Shown here one piece after another: positions 8,876 to 17,215 of a DNA stretch of 23,487 bases (position 1 is its first letter; each line of letters starts with the position of its first letter). The position numbers and the translations under genes are program-made. A model generated the notes under the pieces. It saw nothing but the letters and a program-made list of their open reading frames with translations. It was not told the origin of the DNA and did not search any database. This DNA is from Caldilinea sp. (GTDB taxonomy: Bacteria; Chloroflexota; Anaerolineae; Caldilineales; Caldilineaceae), in assembly GCA_026389955.1 (NCBI GenBank), contig JAPLGY010000523.1:1-23487 (forward strand), written 5' to 3'.

Positions 8876-10444
8876 ATGGCTCCTCTGCTTGAACTCCGCA
8901 ACATCACCAAACAGTTCCCCGGCGTGCTCGCCAACGATCGGGTCAGTTTGACCATAGAAGCTGGCCAGATCCATGCGTTGCTCGGCGAAAATGGTGCTGG
9001 GAAGAGCACCTTGATGCACATTCTTTACGGGCTCTCTCGCGCCGACGCCGGCGAAATTTTGCTCGAAGGTCAACCGCTCCAACTCCACTCCCCAGCCGAC
9101 GCCATCGCGCACGGGATCGGGATGATCCACCAGGATTTTATGCTGATCCCACGTTTCTCTGTCGTCGAAAATGTGGTCATCGGCCTCCAAGAAGGTGGGC
9201 CACAGCTCGACCTGCGCGGCGCAGCGCTTCGTCTGAGCGATCTGGCGCGCCAGTACGGGCTTGCCGTCGATCCCGAAGCGCGCGTCGAACATCTCAGCGT
9301 CGGGGTCCAGCAGCGGGTCGAAATCTTGAAACTGCTCTACCGCCAGGCCCGCCTTCTGATCCTGGATGAACCGACCGGTGTGCTGACTCCCCAGGAGACA
9401 GAAGGACTCTTTGCGGTGCTGCGCAGGCTGGCGGCCCAGGGCAATGCGGTCCTCCTGATCACCCACAAACTTCACGAAGTGATCGATGTCGCCGACCAGG
9501 TGACTGTGCTGCGCGATGGCCGGGTGATCGGCAGCCTGCCCGCTCGCCAGAGCTCTGCCCGCCAGCTTGCACGCATGATGGTCGGCCGCGAGGTTACCTT
9601 GCGCGTCGACAAGGCTGCGCAGCAGACAGGCCCTCCCCTGCTGCAGATCACCGATCTGCAGGTACGCGGGGACAACGGCCAGCCCAAGGTGCGCGGCGTG
9701 ACGCTGACGGTCCACGGCGGCGAAATTCTGGGGGTGGCTGGCGTCGACGGCAATGGCCAGTCTGAACTGGCGGAGGCCCTGATGGGGTTGCGCCCGGTCG
9801 AAGCAGGCCAGGTCACACTTGCCAAAAAAGATCTGACCCGGCACTCGCCGGCTGCCCGCCGTGCCAACCACCTCGGCTATATCCCGGCCGACCGCCGCCA
9901 GGTCGGTTCGATCGGCCCACTGAGCATTGCCTACAATGCGGTGCTGGGCACCTTGCGCCGGTACACCACTTGGGGAGGGCTGTTCCTCAACCCGAGACAG
10001 ATCGACCGCCATGCCCGACATTTGGTGAACGAATTCGATGTGCGCACCCCCAGCATTCATTTTGAAGCAGGCAAACTGTCGGGGGGCAACCTTCAGAAAG
10101 TTGTGCTGGGGCGCGAGCTGTTGGCCCGACCTACCGCTTTGGTGGTCGAACACCCCACGCGCGGGCTCGATGTCGGCGCCACCGAGTATGTGCACCGACA
10201 GCTGTTGGCCGAACGCAGCCGCGGCGCCGCACTTTTGTTGATCTCGGCAGAGCTGGAAGAGATTCTGGCGCTGAGCGACCGGATCGCTGTGCTGTATCAA
10301 GGAGAAATCATGGGCGTTCTGACGGCTGGAGCCCAGGACCCCAACAGCCAGATCGAGCTGCTGGGGTTGATGATGGCTGGCAGTCCGTTGGCTTCCTTGT
10401 TCAATCTCCACACGCCCGGGAGGAGCGACGGGCCCCATGGCTAA
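8876..10444 (+). CDS. BMP-type ABC transporter, double ATP-binding protein
   Basis: This 522-aa protein holds two ABC domains, as in the sugar/nucleoside (NupA, RbsA-like) class that energises BMP importers. Domain 1 has Walker A GENGAGKST (K43), Q-loop region IHQDFMLIPRFSV, signature LSVGVQQRVEILK and Walker B LLILDEPTGVLTPQE. Domain 2 (from about 265) has a degenerate Walker A, GVDGNGQSE, signature LSGGNLQKVVLGRELL, and VVEHPTRGLDVGA in place of a normal Walker B. Such asymmetry is usual in this family, with only one site fully catalytic. I chose ATG 8876 because homology begins at LLELRNITKQFPGV and it sits five bases after the creatininase-remnant stop, suggesting coupled translation. Its 3' end overlaps the first permease by eight bases. 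Confidence 0.93.
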   Translation: MAPLLELRNITKQFPGVLANDRVSLTIEAGQIHALLGENGAGKSTLMHILYGLSRADAGEILLEGQPLQLHSPADAIAHGIGMIHQDFMLIPRFSVVENVVIGLQEGGPQLDLRGAALRLSDLARQYGLAVDPEARVEHLSVGVQQRVEILKLLYRQARLLILDEPTGVLTPQETEGLFAVLRRLAAQGNAVLLITHKLHEVIDVADQVTVLRDGRVIGSLPARQSSARQLARMMVGREVTLRVDKAAQQTGPPLLQITDLQVRGDNGQPKVRGVTLTVHGGEILGVAGVDGNGQSELAEALMGLRPVEAGQVTLAKKDLTRHSPAARRANHLGYIPADRRQVGSIGPLSIAYNAVLGTLRRYTTWGGLFLNPRQIDRHARHLVNEFDVRTPSIHFEAGKLSGGNLQKVVLGRELLARPTALVVEHPTRGLDVGATEYVHRQLLAERSRGAALLLISAELEEILALSDRIAVLYQGEIMGVLTAGAQDPNSQIELLGLMMAGSPLASLFNLHTPGRSDGPHG

Positions 10445-11558
10445 CTCTCACTGGATCGAACGTCGGCTGCAGCCGACAGACTCGCCGCTGGCTACCGCCA
10501 CCGTCACGTTGGCAGCGATCGTGCTGGCGCTCCTGCTGGGCGGCTTGCTGATGCTGCCCTTCACCCCCCACCCAGGCCAGGCCTACTGGGCCATTGTCGA
10601 GAACGCCTTCGGCAGCCTGCGCGGGCTGGGATTTACGCTGGTCAAGGCCACCCCGCTGATCTTGATCGCATTGGGCACGATCGTAGCCTGGCGCACCAGC
10701 TTTTTTTATCTCGGGTTTGAAGGTACACTCCTGCTCGGCGCCGCAGCCACCGTCTGGGTCGCGCTGCGCGCCGCCCCCCAGGAAGGGCTGGCCGGTCTGC
10801 CAGGCTGGATCTTTTTTCCCCTGGTCATTGGGGCAGCCTTTGCAGCCGGCGGTCTGTGGGCCGGCGCGGTCGGCTTCTTGCGCAGCCGCTTCGGCGGCAA
10901 CGAAGTGCTGATCTCCTTGATGACCAATTATGTGGCCATCTTGCTGGTCAACTATCTGGTCTCAGGCCCTTTACGTGCGCCGGGAGATCTGCCCCAAACC
11001 GAACGCATCCCAGAGACGGCCCTGCTGCCTTTTTTTATCCCGGATACCCGTGCCCATGCCGGATTTCTGCTGGCCTTGTTGGCGGCTCTGCTCGTCTGGT
11101 TCTTTCTGCGCCGAACCCCGCTGGGCTACGAGCTGATCGCGACAGGGTTCAGCGAACGTGCAGCGCGGTATGGTGGTATCCCCACCGGCCAGCGGCTGGT
11201 GTTGGCTGCCTTTCTGGGAGGTGGGCTCGGCGCGCTGGCTGGGCTGGTCGAAGTGCTGGGAGTCCAGTTCCGGCTGATGGACGGCATCGCCCAAGGAACC
11301 GGATTTGTCGGGGTTGTCGTGGCCCTGCTGGGCAAGTTGAACCCGCTGGGGTCGGTCGTGGCAGCCATTCTCTATGCGGGCATGGGGGTCGGGTCGGAAG
11401 TCCTCCAGCGCCGTGCGGGGCTGCCCAGTTCAGTCATTTTCATCGTCCAAAGCCTGATCGTCCTGTTGATCCTGGCAGGCGATCTGCTGCGCTACTATCG
11501 GTTCACCTGGCCTTTCCGTACAGGACGCCTGACTGCGACAGCAGGACCCAGAGAGTGA
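10437..11558 (+). CDS. BMP-type ABC transporter permease 1
   Basis: This 373-aa integral membrane protein belongs to the BPD_transp_2 (YufP/NupP-like) family. About nine to ten hydrophobic segments can be read, starting with ATVTLAAIVLALLLGGLLML. The family-typical stretches ATPLILIALGTIVAWRTSFFYLGFEG (read in parts) and FGGNEVLISLMTNYVA form the coupling region to the ATPase. GYELIATGFSERAARYGGI and the GTGFVGVVVALLGKLNP segment near residue 290 are also conserved in the family. The start overlaps the ATPase gene by eight bases and has GGGAGGAG eleven bases upstream, indicating translation coupled to the ATPase. It pairs with the second permease to form the heterodimeric channel. Confidence 0.92.
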   Translation: MANSHWIERRLQPTDSPLATATVTLAAIVLALLLGGLLMLPFTPHPGQAYWAIVENAFGSLRGLGFTLVKATPLILIALGTIVAWRTSFFYLGFEGTLLLGAAATVWVALRAAPQEGLAGLPGWIFFPLVIGAAFAAGGLWAGAVGFLRSRFGGNEVLISLMTNYVAILLVNYLVSGPLRAPGDLPQTERIPETALLPFFIPDTRAHAGFLLALLAALLVWFFLRRTPLGYELIATGFSERAARYGGIPTGQRLVLAAFLGGGLGALAGLVEVLGVQFRLMDGIAQGTGFVGVVVALLGKLNPLGSVVAAILYAGMGVGSEVLQRRAGLPSSVIFIVQSLIVLLILAGDLLRYYRFTWPFRTGRLTATAGPRE

Positions 11559-11607
11559 GCGCCGCAGGCTGCTGGCCGTGTACCGTCGCTGTCGACCGAA
11601 GGATTGA

Positions 11608-12552
11608 ATGATGGAACTGTCACAAATTTTTACAGCCGCCTTCGTGGTCACGTGGCTGGCAGCTGCCCTGGGGCTGGCCGGACCGGTGCTGTTGGCCTCA
11701 CTCGGCGAAATTTTTGGCGAACGCTCCGGGGTCCTCAACATTGGCATTGAGGGAACCATGCTGCTGGGCGCGCTGGCCAGTTTTCTGGTGACCTTCTACA
11801 CGGGCAGTCCCTGGCTGGGGCTGGCCAGTGCGCTGGCCACAGGAGTGTTGGTTGCCCTTCTGCTGGCCTGGATGTACGTCACTGTGCGAGCCAGCCAGGT
11901 CGTGGTGGGCATTGTCTTCAATACCCTGGCCCTTGGCCTGGCCAGCTATGGCTATCGGCTCGCCATGGGCGGCCAGACACAGGTGCAGAAAATTCCAATG
12001 TTTGGCCCACTCTATCTGCCCGGCCTCAGCGATCTGCCGGCCTTGGGCCCAGTTTTGTTCGAGCACTCGGTCATGTTCTACTTGACCGCAGCTCTGGTCC
12101 TGGCAGCGGGCTACCTGCTCTATCGCACCCGGTTTGGCCTCAACCTGCGTGCAGTCGGCGAAAATCCGCGCGCGGCGGACACCGCCGGGATCTCGGTGGC
12201 GCGGATGCGCTATGTCGGTGTGCTCTTCTCCGGGGCCACCGCTGGCATGGCAGGAGCGTATCTTGTCCTGGCCCAACTCGGAATTTTCCGCGACAACATC
12301 GTTGCCGGCCGCGGATTCATTGCCCTGGCGATCGTCATCTTCGGGCGCTGGAACCCTTATCTGGCGGCCGCGGCAGCCGTCATCTTCGGGATCGCCGACG
12401 CGCTGCAGCTTTCTCTGCAGATTTTTCAGCTCGACATCCCAGCCCAGCTCCTGCTCAGCCTGCCTTATCTGCTCACCATCCTGGCAATGTCTGGCCTCTT
12501 GGGCCGTTCACTGTCGCCCACCGCCTTGATGACACCCTACGCAAAAGAATAG
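11608..12552 (+). CDS. BMP-type ABC transporter permease 2
   Basis: The 314-aa second permease is of the YufQ/NupC-like type. It opens with a hydrophobic segment and then the family hallmark SLGEIFGERSGVLNIGIEGTM. It also shows VRASQVVVGIVFNTLALGLASYGYR, FGLNLRAVGENPRAADTAGI and GRGFIALAIVIFGRWNP. Eight or nine membrane segments are visible. Two adjacent ATGs (11608 and 11611) could start it; the difference is one residue. It follows permease 1 by 49 bases and is the last gene of the transporter unit. The next gene is convergent, 97 bases away. No clear terminator is visible in that gap. Confidence 0.92.
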   Translation: MMELSQIFTAAFVVTWLAAALGLAGPVLLASLGEIFGERSGVLNIGIEGTMLLGALASFLVTFYTGSPWLGLASALATGVLVALLLAWMYVTVRASQVVVGIVFNTLALGLASYGYRLAMGGQTQVQKIPMFGPLYLPGLSDLPALGPVLFEHSVMFYLTAALVLAAGYLLYRTRFGLNLRAVGENPRAADTAGISVARMRYVGVLFSGATAGMAGAYLVLAQLGIFRDNIVAGRGFIALAIVIFGRWNPYLAAAAAVIFGIADALQLSLQIFQLDIPAQLLLSLPYLLTILAMSGLLGRSLSPTALMTPYAKE

Positions 12553-12649
12553 CGCTTGTCACAGGTGAGATGACCGATGCGTTTTTGGGATCTGCACTGA
12601 CGGCTCGTGCGACCCGCGTCGTTGCCCGGCACGCCCCCCCTAGGTGCAC

Positions 12650-13552
12650 CTAGACCACCATCACCTGGTTCTGCAGCCTTCCCACGCGCTCGATCTCCAC
12701 CGTAATCGTGTCGCCCGCCGCCAGCGTGAACTGCTCGGGCGGCACGATCCCGGTGCCGGTCAGCAAGACGACCCCCTCTGGAAAGGCCAGGCTGCGCCCT
12801 AGATATTCGACAAGCTCATTGGGGCGCCGGCGAATCTGGTCGGTGTGGGTCCGGCCGGCAAAGACAACCGACCCAGCCCGCTCAATTTGCAAGGAGATGG
12901 CCACCTGGGGCCAGTCGGTATCGACACGCCCCAACAAAATGGCCGGCCCCAGCGCACAAGAACGCGTGTAGATCTTGGCCTGAGGCAGATAGAGTGGGTT
13001 GGCTCCTTCGATGTCCCGGCTGCTCATGTCGTTGCCAGCAGAGATTCCAACAATTTCCAGCGCCGGGTTGATCCAGAGCGCCAGCTCGGGCTCTGGAACA
13101 TTCCAGGTGGCATCCTGGCGGATGGCCACCCGATCCTGCGGGCCGACGACCCAAGGGCCGCGCGCTTTGAAAAACAGTTCGGGCCGCTCGGCGCTGTAGA
13201 CGCGTGCGTAGACGTCGCCGCCATCGACGGCCTCCTCCTGCCTGGCGGCACGGCTGCGGGCATACGTCACCCCTGCTGCCCACACATCCTGCACATCGAT
13301 CGGAGGCAACCAGTGCAGCTGGCCAGGGTTGGGCACCTGAGCGAGGGCCGCGGCCAGGTGAGCACGCCGCGAAGAGCGCACAGCCTGCTCCAGATCGGCC
13401 AGGGCGGCGTCAAGCCGTCCTGCACTGCTGCGCAGCCAGGCAGCTACCGAGACAAAACCGTCGCTGACATCGTGGACAGTGACACCGACCTGAACCCCTA
13501 CCCGTTCACCCAGCTCTGGATCAAAAAAACGGGCCAGATAGAGCGCTGTCAT
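12650..13552 (-). CDS. Fumarylacetoacetate hydrolase (FAH) family protein, sugar-acid dehydratase-like
   Basis: The 300-aa product carries a C-terminal FAH domain. Metal-binding acids appear as PEPEL (E154 and E156) and NDMSSRD (D175), with [15 protein letters not shown] placing K193 near the active site. The combination [23 protein letters not shown] and [17 protein letters not shown] resembles 2-dehydro-3-deoxy-D-arabinonate dehydratases of pentose oxidation pathways more than fumarylacetoacetase or FAHD1-type hydrolases. So it probably dehydrates or hydrolyses a 2-keto-3-deoxy sugar acid. The start at 13552 has GGAGGGG upstream on the minus strand. A longer frame back to 13669 lacks homology and overlaps the promoter. 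The gene is divergent from the ATP-grasp gene. A sugar-catabolic operon at 18421-22428 may use a related substrate class, but that link is inference. Confidence 0.85.
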   Translation of the reverse strand: MTALYLARFFDPELGERVGVQVGVTVHDVSDGFVSVAAWLRSSAGRLDAALADLEQAVRSSRRAHLAAALAQVPNPGQLHWLPPIDVQDVWAAGVTYARSRAARQEEAVDGGDVYARVYSAERPELFFKARGPWVVGPQDRVAIRQDATWNVPEPELALWINPALEIVGISAGNDMSSRDIEGANPLYLPQAKIYTRSCALGPAILLGRVDTDWPQVAISLQIERAGSVVFAGRTHTDQIRRRPNELVEYLGRSLAFPEGVVLLTGTGIVPPEQFTLAAGDTITVEIERVGRLQNQVMVV

Positions 13553-13643
13553 ACCAATTTTCCCCTCCGAAAAGCTATGGCCGGCCGCCTGTTCAGCAGC
13601 AGTTTGCCGGCGGTTTGTGGCACCCAGGCTGAAGAATGGCATT

Positions 13644-13671
13644 ATTGTACTGCCCACCGCCCTTCTCACAA
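13644..13671 (-). promoter_or_regulatory. Candidate promoter of the FAH-family gene
   Basis: On the minus strand TTGTGA (13671-13666) and TACAAT (13649-13644) are 16 bases apart, about 90 bases before the gene start. Just upstream lies the inverted repeat GTGCAGAATGCAC (13677-13689), a possible operator or activator site. Confidence 0.45.
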
Positions 13672-13676
13672 AAATC

Positions 13677-13716
13677 GTGCAGAATGCACAATCAGATGTT
13701 GTTCAAAGTGCACTTT
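13677..13716. promoter_or_regulatory. Two GTGCA-type palindromes in the divergent FAH/ATP-grasp intergenic region
   Basis: GTGCAGAATGCAC (13677-13689) is a 5-bp inverted repeat with a 3-base spacer, and AAAGTGCACTTT (13705-13716) is a perfect 12-bp palindrome. Both share a GTGCA core and sit between the two divergent promoters. They resemble the GTGCAATTGCAC palindrome before the SorC regulator gene (22467-22478). A common regulator is possible but unproven. Confidence 0.4.
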
Positions 13717-13738
13717 ATGTCATATTTTCTGTTCAGAA

Positions 13739-13768
13739 TTGTGTGGGTGGGGGGAATATACGTATAAT
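13739..13768 (+). promoter_or_regulatory. Candidate promoter of the ATP-grasp/alpha-E/transglutaminase operon
   Basis: A perfect TATAAT (13763-13768) is preceded by TTGTGT (13739-13744) at 18 bases. Transcription would begin near 13775, giving a leader of about 45 bases that ends in the strong AGGAGGGG ribosome binding site before the ATG at 13819. Confidence 0.55.
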
Positions 13769-13818
13769 GGCTGTGGTGTGGGTCAGGGGTGAACAGCAGA
13801 ATGTACAGGAGGGGATCT

Positions 13819-15288
13819 ATGGCGGAAGCAAGGCAGGTCACAGCTACGCAGGATCGGCGTTTTCAAACCTACCAGCTCGATGACGCCTACGACGAGATGT
13901 TTGCGCCGGACGGCAGGCCGAGGCCACAATACTTGACCTTGTTCAACCGGTTGCTGGAACTCTCCCCGAGCGAACTGGAAGCCCGGCAGCAGAGCGCCGA
14001 TCTCTCCTTTTTACACCAAGGGGTCACCTTTACCGTCTACAGCGACGCGCGCGGCACAGAGCGCATTTTTCCCTACGACCTGCTGCCGCGCATCATCGCT
14101 GCGGCCGAGTGGGAAACGATCGAGCGGGGGCTGATCCAACGCATCACAGCACTCAATCTGTTTTTGCACGACATCTATCATCAAGGGCAGATTTTGGCGG
14201 ACAAGGTGGTGCCCAGGGAGATGGTCTACAGCAGCAAACATTACCGTCGCGAGATGCGCGGGCTGGACGTGCCCCATGGTGTCTATGTGGCGGTCACCGG
14301 CACCGATCTGATCCGTCTGACCGATGGGCGTTTTGCCGTGCTCGAAGACAACCTGCGCGTGCCGTCGGGAGCCTCCTACATGCTGGCCAACCGCCAGGTG
14401 ATGAAGCGCATTTTTCCAGGGTTGTTCAGCCAGTATGGGGTGCGCCCGCTGGAATTTTATGGGCAGGCGCTGCAAAACACGCTGGCTGCGCTCTCGCCGG
14501 TCAGCGGTGAGGAAACCACCATTGTGCTGCTCTCGCCCGGCGTTTACAACTCCGCCTACTTCGAACACACCTTCCTGGCGCGCCAGATGGGGATTCCGCT
14601 GGTCGAAGGGCGTGACCTGGCCGTGCACGACAACATCGTCTATATGCGCACCACCGCCGGGTTGCGGCGGGTCAATGTCATCTACCGTCGGATCGACGAC
14701 GATTTCACCGACCCGCTGGTCTTCCGTCGGGACTCGATGTTGGGAGTTGCCGGCCTGTTCAACGCCTATCGCAGCGGCAACATCACCTTGGCCAATGCGA
14801 TAGGCACCGGCGTCGCCGACGACAAAGCGATCTACGCCTACGTGCCAGCCATCATCCGCTACTATCTGGGGGAAGATGCGATCCTCCCCAACATCGAAAC
14901 CTACCAGTGTGGCTCCCCACACGAACGCAGCTATGTGCTGGACAACCTGGCCAGCCTGGTGGTCAAGGCGGTCGGCGAATCCGGCGGCTATGGAATGCTG
15001 GTGGGGCCCCACAGCACCGCCGAGGAACGAGCCACTTTTCGCACGTTGATCGAGGCCAACCCGCGCAACTACATTGCCCAGCCGACGATTCACCTGTCAC
15101 GGGCACCCTGTTTTTTGGAAGGCCAGGTCGAGGCACGCCATGTCGACCTGCGCCCCTACATTCTGTACGGCAAACGCGTCACGATCCTGCCAGGCGGTCT
15201 GACCCGGGTCGCGCTGCGGCGCGGGTCGTTGGTTGTCAACTCGTCGCAAGGCGGGGGCAGCAAAGACACCTGGGTGCTGACACGCTGA
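13819..15288 (+). CDS. Circularly permuted ATP-grasp family protein
   Basis: This 489-aa protein matches the circularly permuted ATP-grasp family (formerly DUF404/DUF407). Diagnostic stretches are [19 protein letters not shown] (about 185-203), [31 protein letters not shown] and [17 protein letters not shown] (about 390). The last two hold the nucleotide-binding and metal-binding positions of the fold. ATP-grasp enzymes activate a carboxylate as acyl-phosphate and join it to an amine or thiol. This family's substrate is unknown, but it is regularly encoded next to alpha-E and transglutaminase-like proteins, as here. That led to the published prediction of a peptide-like or amide product pathway. 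The ATG at 13819 has AGGAGGGG at ideal spacing, so upstream in-frame starts at 13789 and 13801 are less likely. Confidence 0.9.
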   Translation: MAEARQVTATQDRRFQTYQLDDAYDEMFAPDGRPRPQYLTLFNRLLELSPSELEARQQSADLSFLHQGVTFTVYSDARGTERIFPYDLLPRIIAAAEWETIERGLIQRITALNLFLHDIYHQGQILADKVVPREMVYSSKHYRREMRGLDVPHGVYVAVTGTDLIRLTDGRFAVLEDNLRVPSGASYMLANRQVMKRIFPGLFSQYGVRPLEFYGQALQNTLAALSPVSGEETTIVLLSPGVYNSAYFEHTFLARQMGIPLVEGRDLAVHDNIVYMRTTAGLRRVNVIYRRIDDDFTDPLVFRRDSMLGVAGLFNAYRSGNITLANAIGTGVADDKAIYAYVPAIIRYYLGEDAILPNIETYQCGSPHERSYVLDNLASLVVKAVGESGGYGMLVGPHSTAEERATFRTLIEANPRNYIAQPTIHLSRAPCFLEGQVEARHVDLRPYILYGKRVTILPGGLTRVALRRGSLVVNSSQGGGSKDTWVLTR

Positions 15289-15343
15289 GCCCGGGCCCGA
15301 TCGACCCGATGGTACGCATCCCACGGAAGGAACCAGACCGATT

Positions 15344-16185
15344 ATGAACGCCATGCTCTCGCGCGTTGCCGACAGCCTCTACTGGATGAGCCGTTATCTG
15401 GAACGGGCCGACCATATCGCCCGCCAGTTTGATGTCCACATGACGATCGTGACCGAACAAGCCGTCGATACTGCCCGGCGGCGGCGGCGCAGGTGCGCGA
15501 GCAGATCAACTCGCAAATGTGGGAACAGATCAACCAGATGTACCTGGCCGTGCGCAACCAGCGCATGGACGAGCTGTGGAGTGGCCAGCTGCACAGTTTC
15601 TACCACACGATCAACCAGGAGGTCTACCGCTTTCAGGGAATCACCGACTCACGCATCACCCGCGACCAAGGCTGGCATTTTGTCCAGATCGGCCGTTATC
15701 TGGAGCGCGCCAGCGAGACCGCCGACGCACTCAACGTCGACTTTCGCGAGCTCTATTCCAACGCGCTGGAACAGGACGCCGTCGACCAACAGACCTATCT
15801 GGACTGGGTGGGTCTGCTGCGCGGGTGTGCAGCCTACGAGGCCTACAGCAAAGTCTACACAGCCAACGTCCAGCCCCGCCACATCGTCGATTTCCTGTTG
15901 CTGAACCCCCATTTTCCCTACTCGGTCCACTTCGGCATCAACCGCATTCAGAGTTCTTTGCAATTTATCGGAGAAGAGACCGAAACCCCCAAGTCAGCGC
16001 GCGTCTATCGATTGGGAGGACGTCTGCGCGCGATGCTGGACTACGCCCAGATCGATGAAATCATGGACAGCGGGCTGGGCGGCTACCTGCTCAATATTCA
16101 AAATCAGTGCACCCAAATCCATCAGCTGGTCTACGAAACCTACATCGCCTACTCGATTGAAGACAAACTCAAATCCATGCAGTGA
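15344..16185 (+). pseudogene. Alpha-E domain protein, interrupted by a frameshift
   Basis: The N-terminus MLSRVADSLYWMSRYLERADHIARQFDV is the typical alpha-E (formerly DUF403) opening, read from ATG 15344 with GGAAGGAA upstream. After about AVDTA the homologous reading moves to another frame, AAAAQVREQINSQMWEQINQ. It runs to the TGA at 16183-16185 with family features DQGWHFVQIGRYLERA, LLNPHFPYSVHFGI and YLLNIQNQ. The change lies in or next to the GC-rich (GGC)4 run at 15477-15488 and equals one missing base. Repaired, the protein would be about 280 aa, mostly helical, near the usual family length of around 310. Alpha-E proteins always travel with the ATP-grasp and transglutaminase partners but have no known reaction. 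The gene may be intact in the real genome if the base is an assembly error. Confidence 0.85.
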
Positions 16186-16226
16186 TCGCCACAATCCCAT
16201 TTCATTCTCAGCTGACAAAAACGCCT

Positions 16227-17201
16227 ATGTTGTACTCAATTCGCCACACCACACGATACCAATATAGCAGCCCGATCGTCGAGAGCGTGACGGAAGTGCG
16301 GATGCAGCCACGAAACACCGACTATCAACAGTGCAGCCAGTTTCGTCTGCAAGTCCGCCCCCAGGCCCGTCTGTTCACCTACAGCGACGAACAACAAAAC
16401 ACAGTCCATCACTTTACCCAGCCCGGTATCCATCAGCAACTGGCCATTGTGGCCGAATCCGAGGTGTTGGTTCTGCCCCGTCCTGGCCTGCCTGCCTGCC
16501 TGCCCAACAACAGCTGGGAAGCGATCGACGCTGCCAGTGACCAACACTGGGATTGGGTCGCGCCCAGCAACGATACCGCACCGACCGAACACCTGCAGCA
16601 GCTGGCCAACGAGCTGCAGGTGACACGGAACGAGGATCCACTGAAGCTGTTGGTGGCGTTGAACCACCGCCTACACCGGTCGATCGCCTATGACTCGGGC
16701 AGCACCCACGTCGACTCCCCCATCGACGAAGCGCTTCAGCACCGGCGCGGGGTCTGCCAGGACTATACCCACATCATGCTGGCCCTTGTGCGCAATTACC
16801 TGCGGATTCCCTGCCGCTATGTCAGCGGCTACCTCTTTCACAGCCGCACTGACACCTCTGCGGACGGCGCCACGCACGCATGGCTGGATGTCTGGCTGCC
16901 CCTGTTGGGCTGGGTCGGGTTTGACCCGACCAACGATATGCTGGTCAACGAGCGCCACATCGAAGTGGCCGTCGGACGCGACTACCATGACATTCCCCCC
17001 ACCCGCGGCCTCTACAAAGGCAATGCTGGCAGCGAGCTGACTGTGGGGGTGCGTGTGCGTATGTTGCAGGGATCAGCCGAGCAGAACGAAAACAACGAAG
17101 GTGAACCTACCGAGCCGACGACCTACCGCAGCACAGCCCAGCAGCTGCAAGCCCGGTACGCAGAGACACTGGCAGCCATTCAAATGCAGCAACAACAGTA
17201 G
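16227..17201 (+). CDS. Transglutaminase-like cysteine peptidase family protein
   Basis: The 324-aa product has the N-terminal beta-rich region of bacterial transglutaminase-like proteins (YSIRHTTRYQYSSPIVESVTEVRMQPR), followed by the transglutaminase core. The Cys-His-Asp triad is C177 in RRGVCQDYTHIM, H217 in ATHAWLDVWLP and D233 in GFDPTNDM. Proteins of this group act as peptidases or amide-bond transferases on unknown substrates. It is the third member of the ATP-grasp/alpha-E/transglutaminase cluster and has no signal peptide, so it should act in the cytoplasm. Family alignment favours ATG 16227. A GTG at 16182 overlaps the alpha-E stop as GTGA and would add 15 residues. The C-terminal tail (about 290-324) is polar and Gln-rich. 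Confidence 0.88.
   Translation: MLYSIRHTTRYQYSSPIVESVTEVRMQPRNTDYQQCSQFRLQVRPQARLFTYSDEQQNTVHHFTQPGIHQQLAIVAESEVLVLPRPGLPACLPNNSWEAIDAASDQHWDWVAPSNDTAPTEHLQQLANELQVTRNEDPLKLLVALNHRLHRSIAYDSGSTHVDSPIDEALQHRRGVCQDYTHIMLALVRNYLRIPCRYVSGYLFHSRTDTSADGATHAWLDVWLPLLGWVGFDPTNDMLVNERHIEVAVGRDYHDIPPTRGLYKGNAGSELTVGVRVRMLQGSAEQNENNEGEPTEPTTYRSTAQQLQARYAETLAAIQMQQQQ
16486..16504 (+). repeat. GCCT tetranucleotide run inside the transglutaminase gene
   Basis: GCCT is repeated four times (16486-16501) and followed by GCC. It encodes part of GLPACLPN between the beta-rich N-terminal region and the catalytic core. Gain or loss of one unit would shift the frame; in this copy the frame is open. Confidence 0.85.
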
Positions 17202-17215
17202 AGAGGGCGGCCCGC

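Noticed and set aside
8720..10438. Open frame of 572 codons opposite the ABC ATPase
   Set aside because: Antisense shadow of a strongly conserved ABC protein with both signature motifs on the sense strand.
12640..12653. CTAGGTGCACCTAG palindrome at the FAH gene stop
   Set aside because: Only 14 bases, partly coding, without a loop or T-run. Too short to call a terminator between the convergent genes.
15470..15495. Programmed ribosomal frameshift in the alpha-E gene
   Set aside because: No slippery heptamer such as X-XXY-YYZ and no clear downstream pseudoknot; a simple one-base indel explains the data better.
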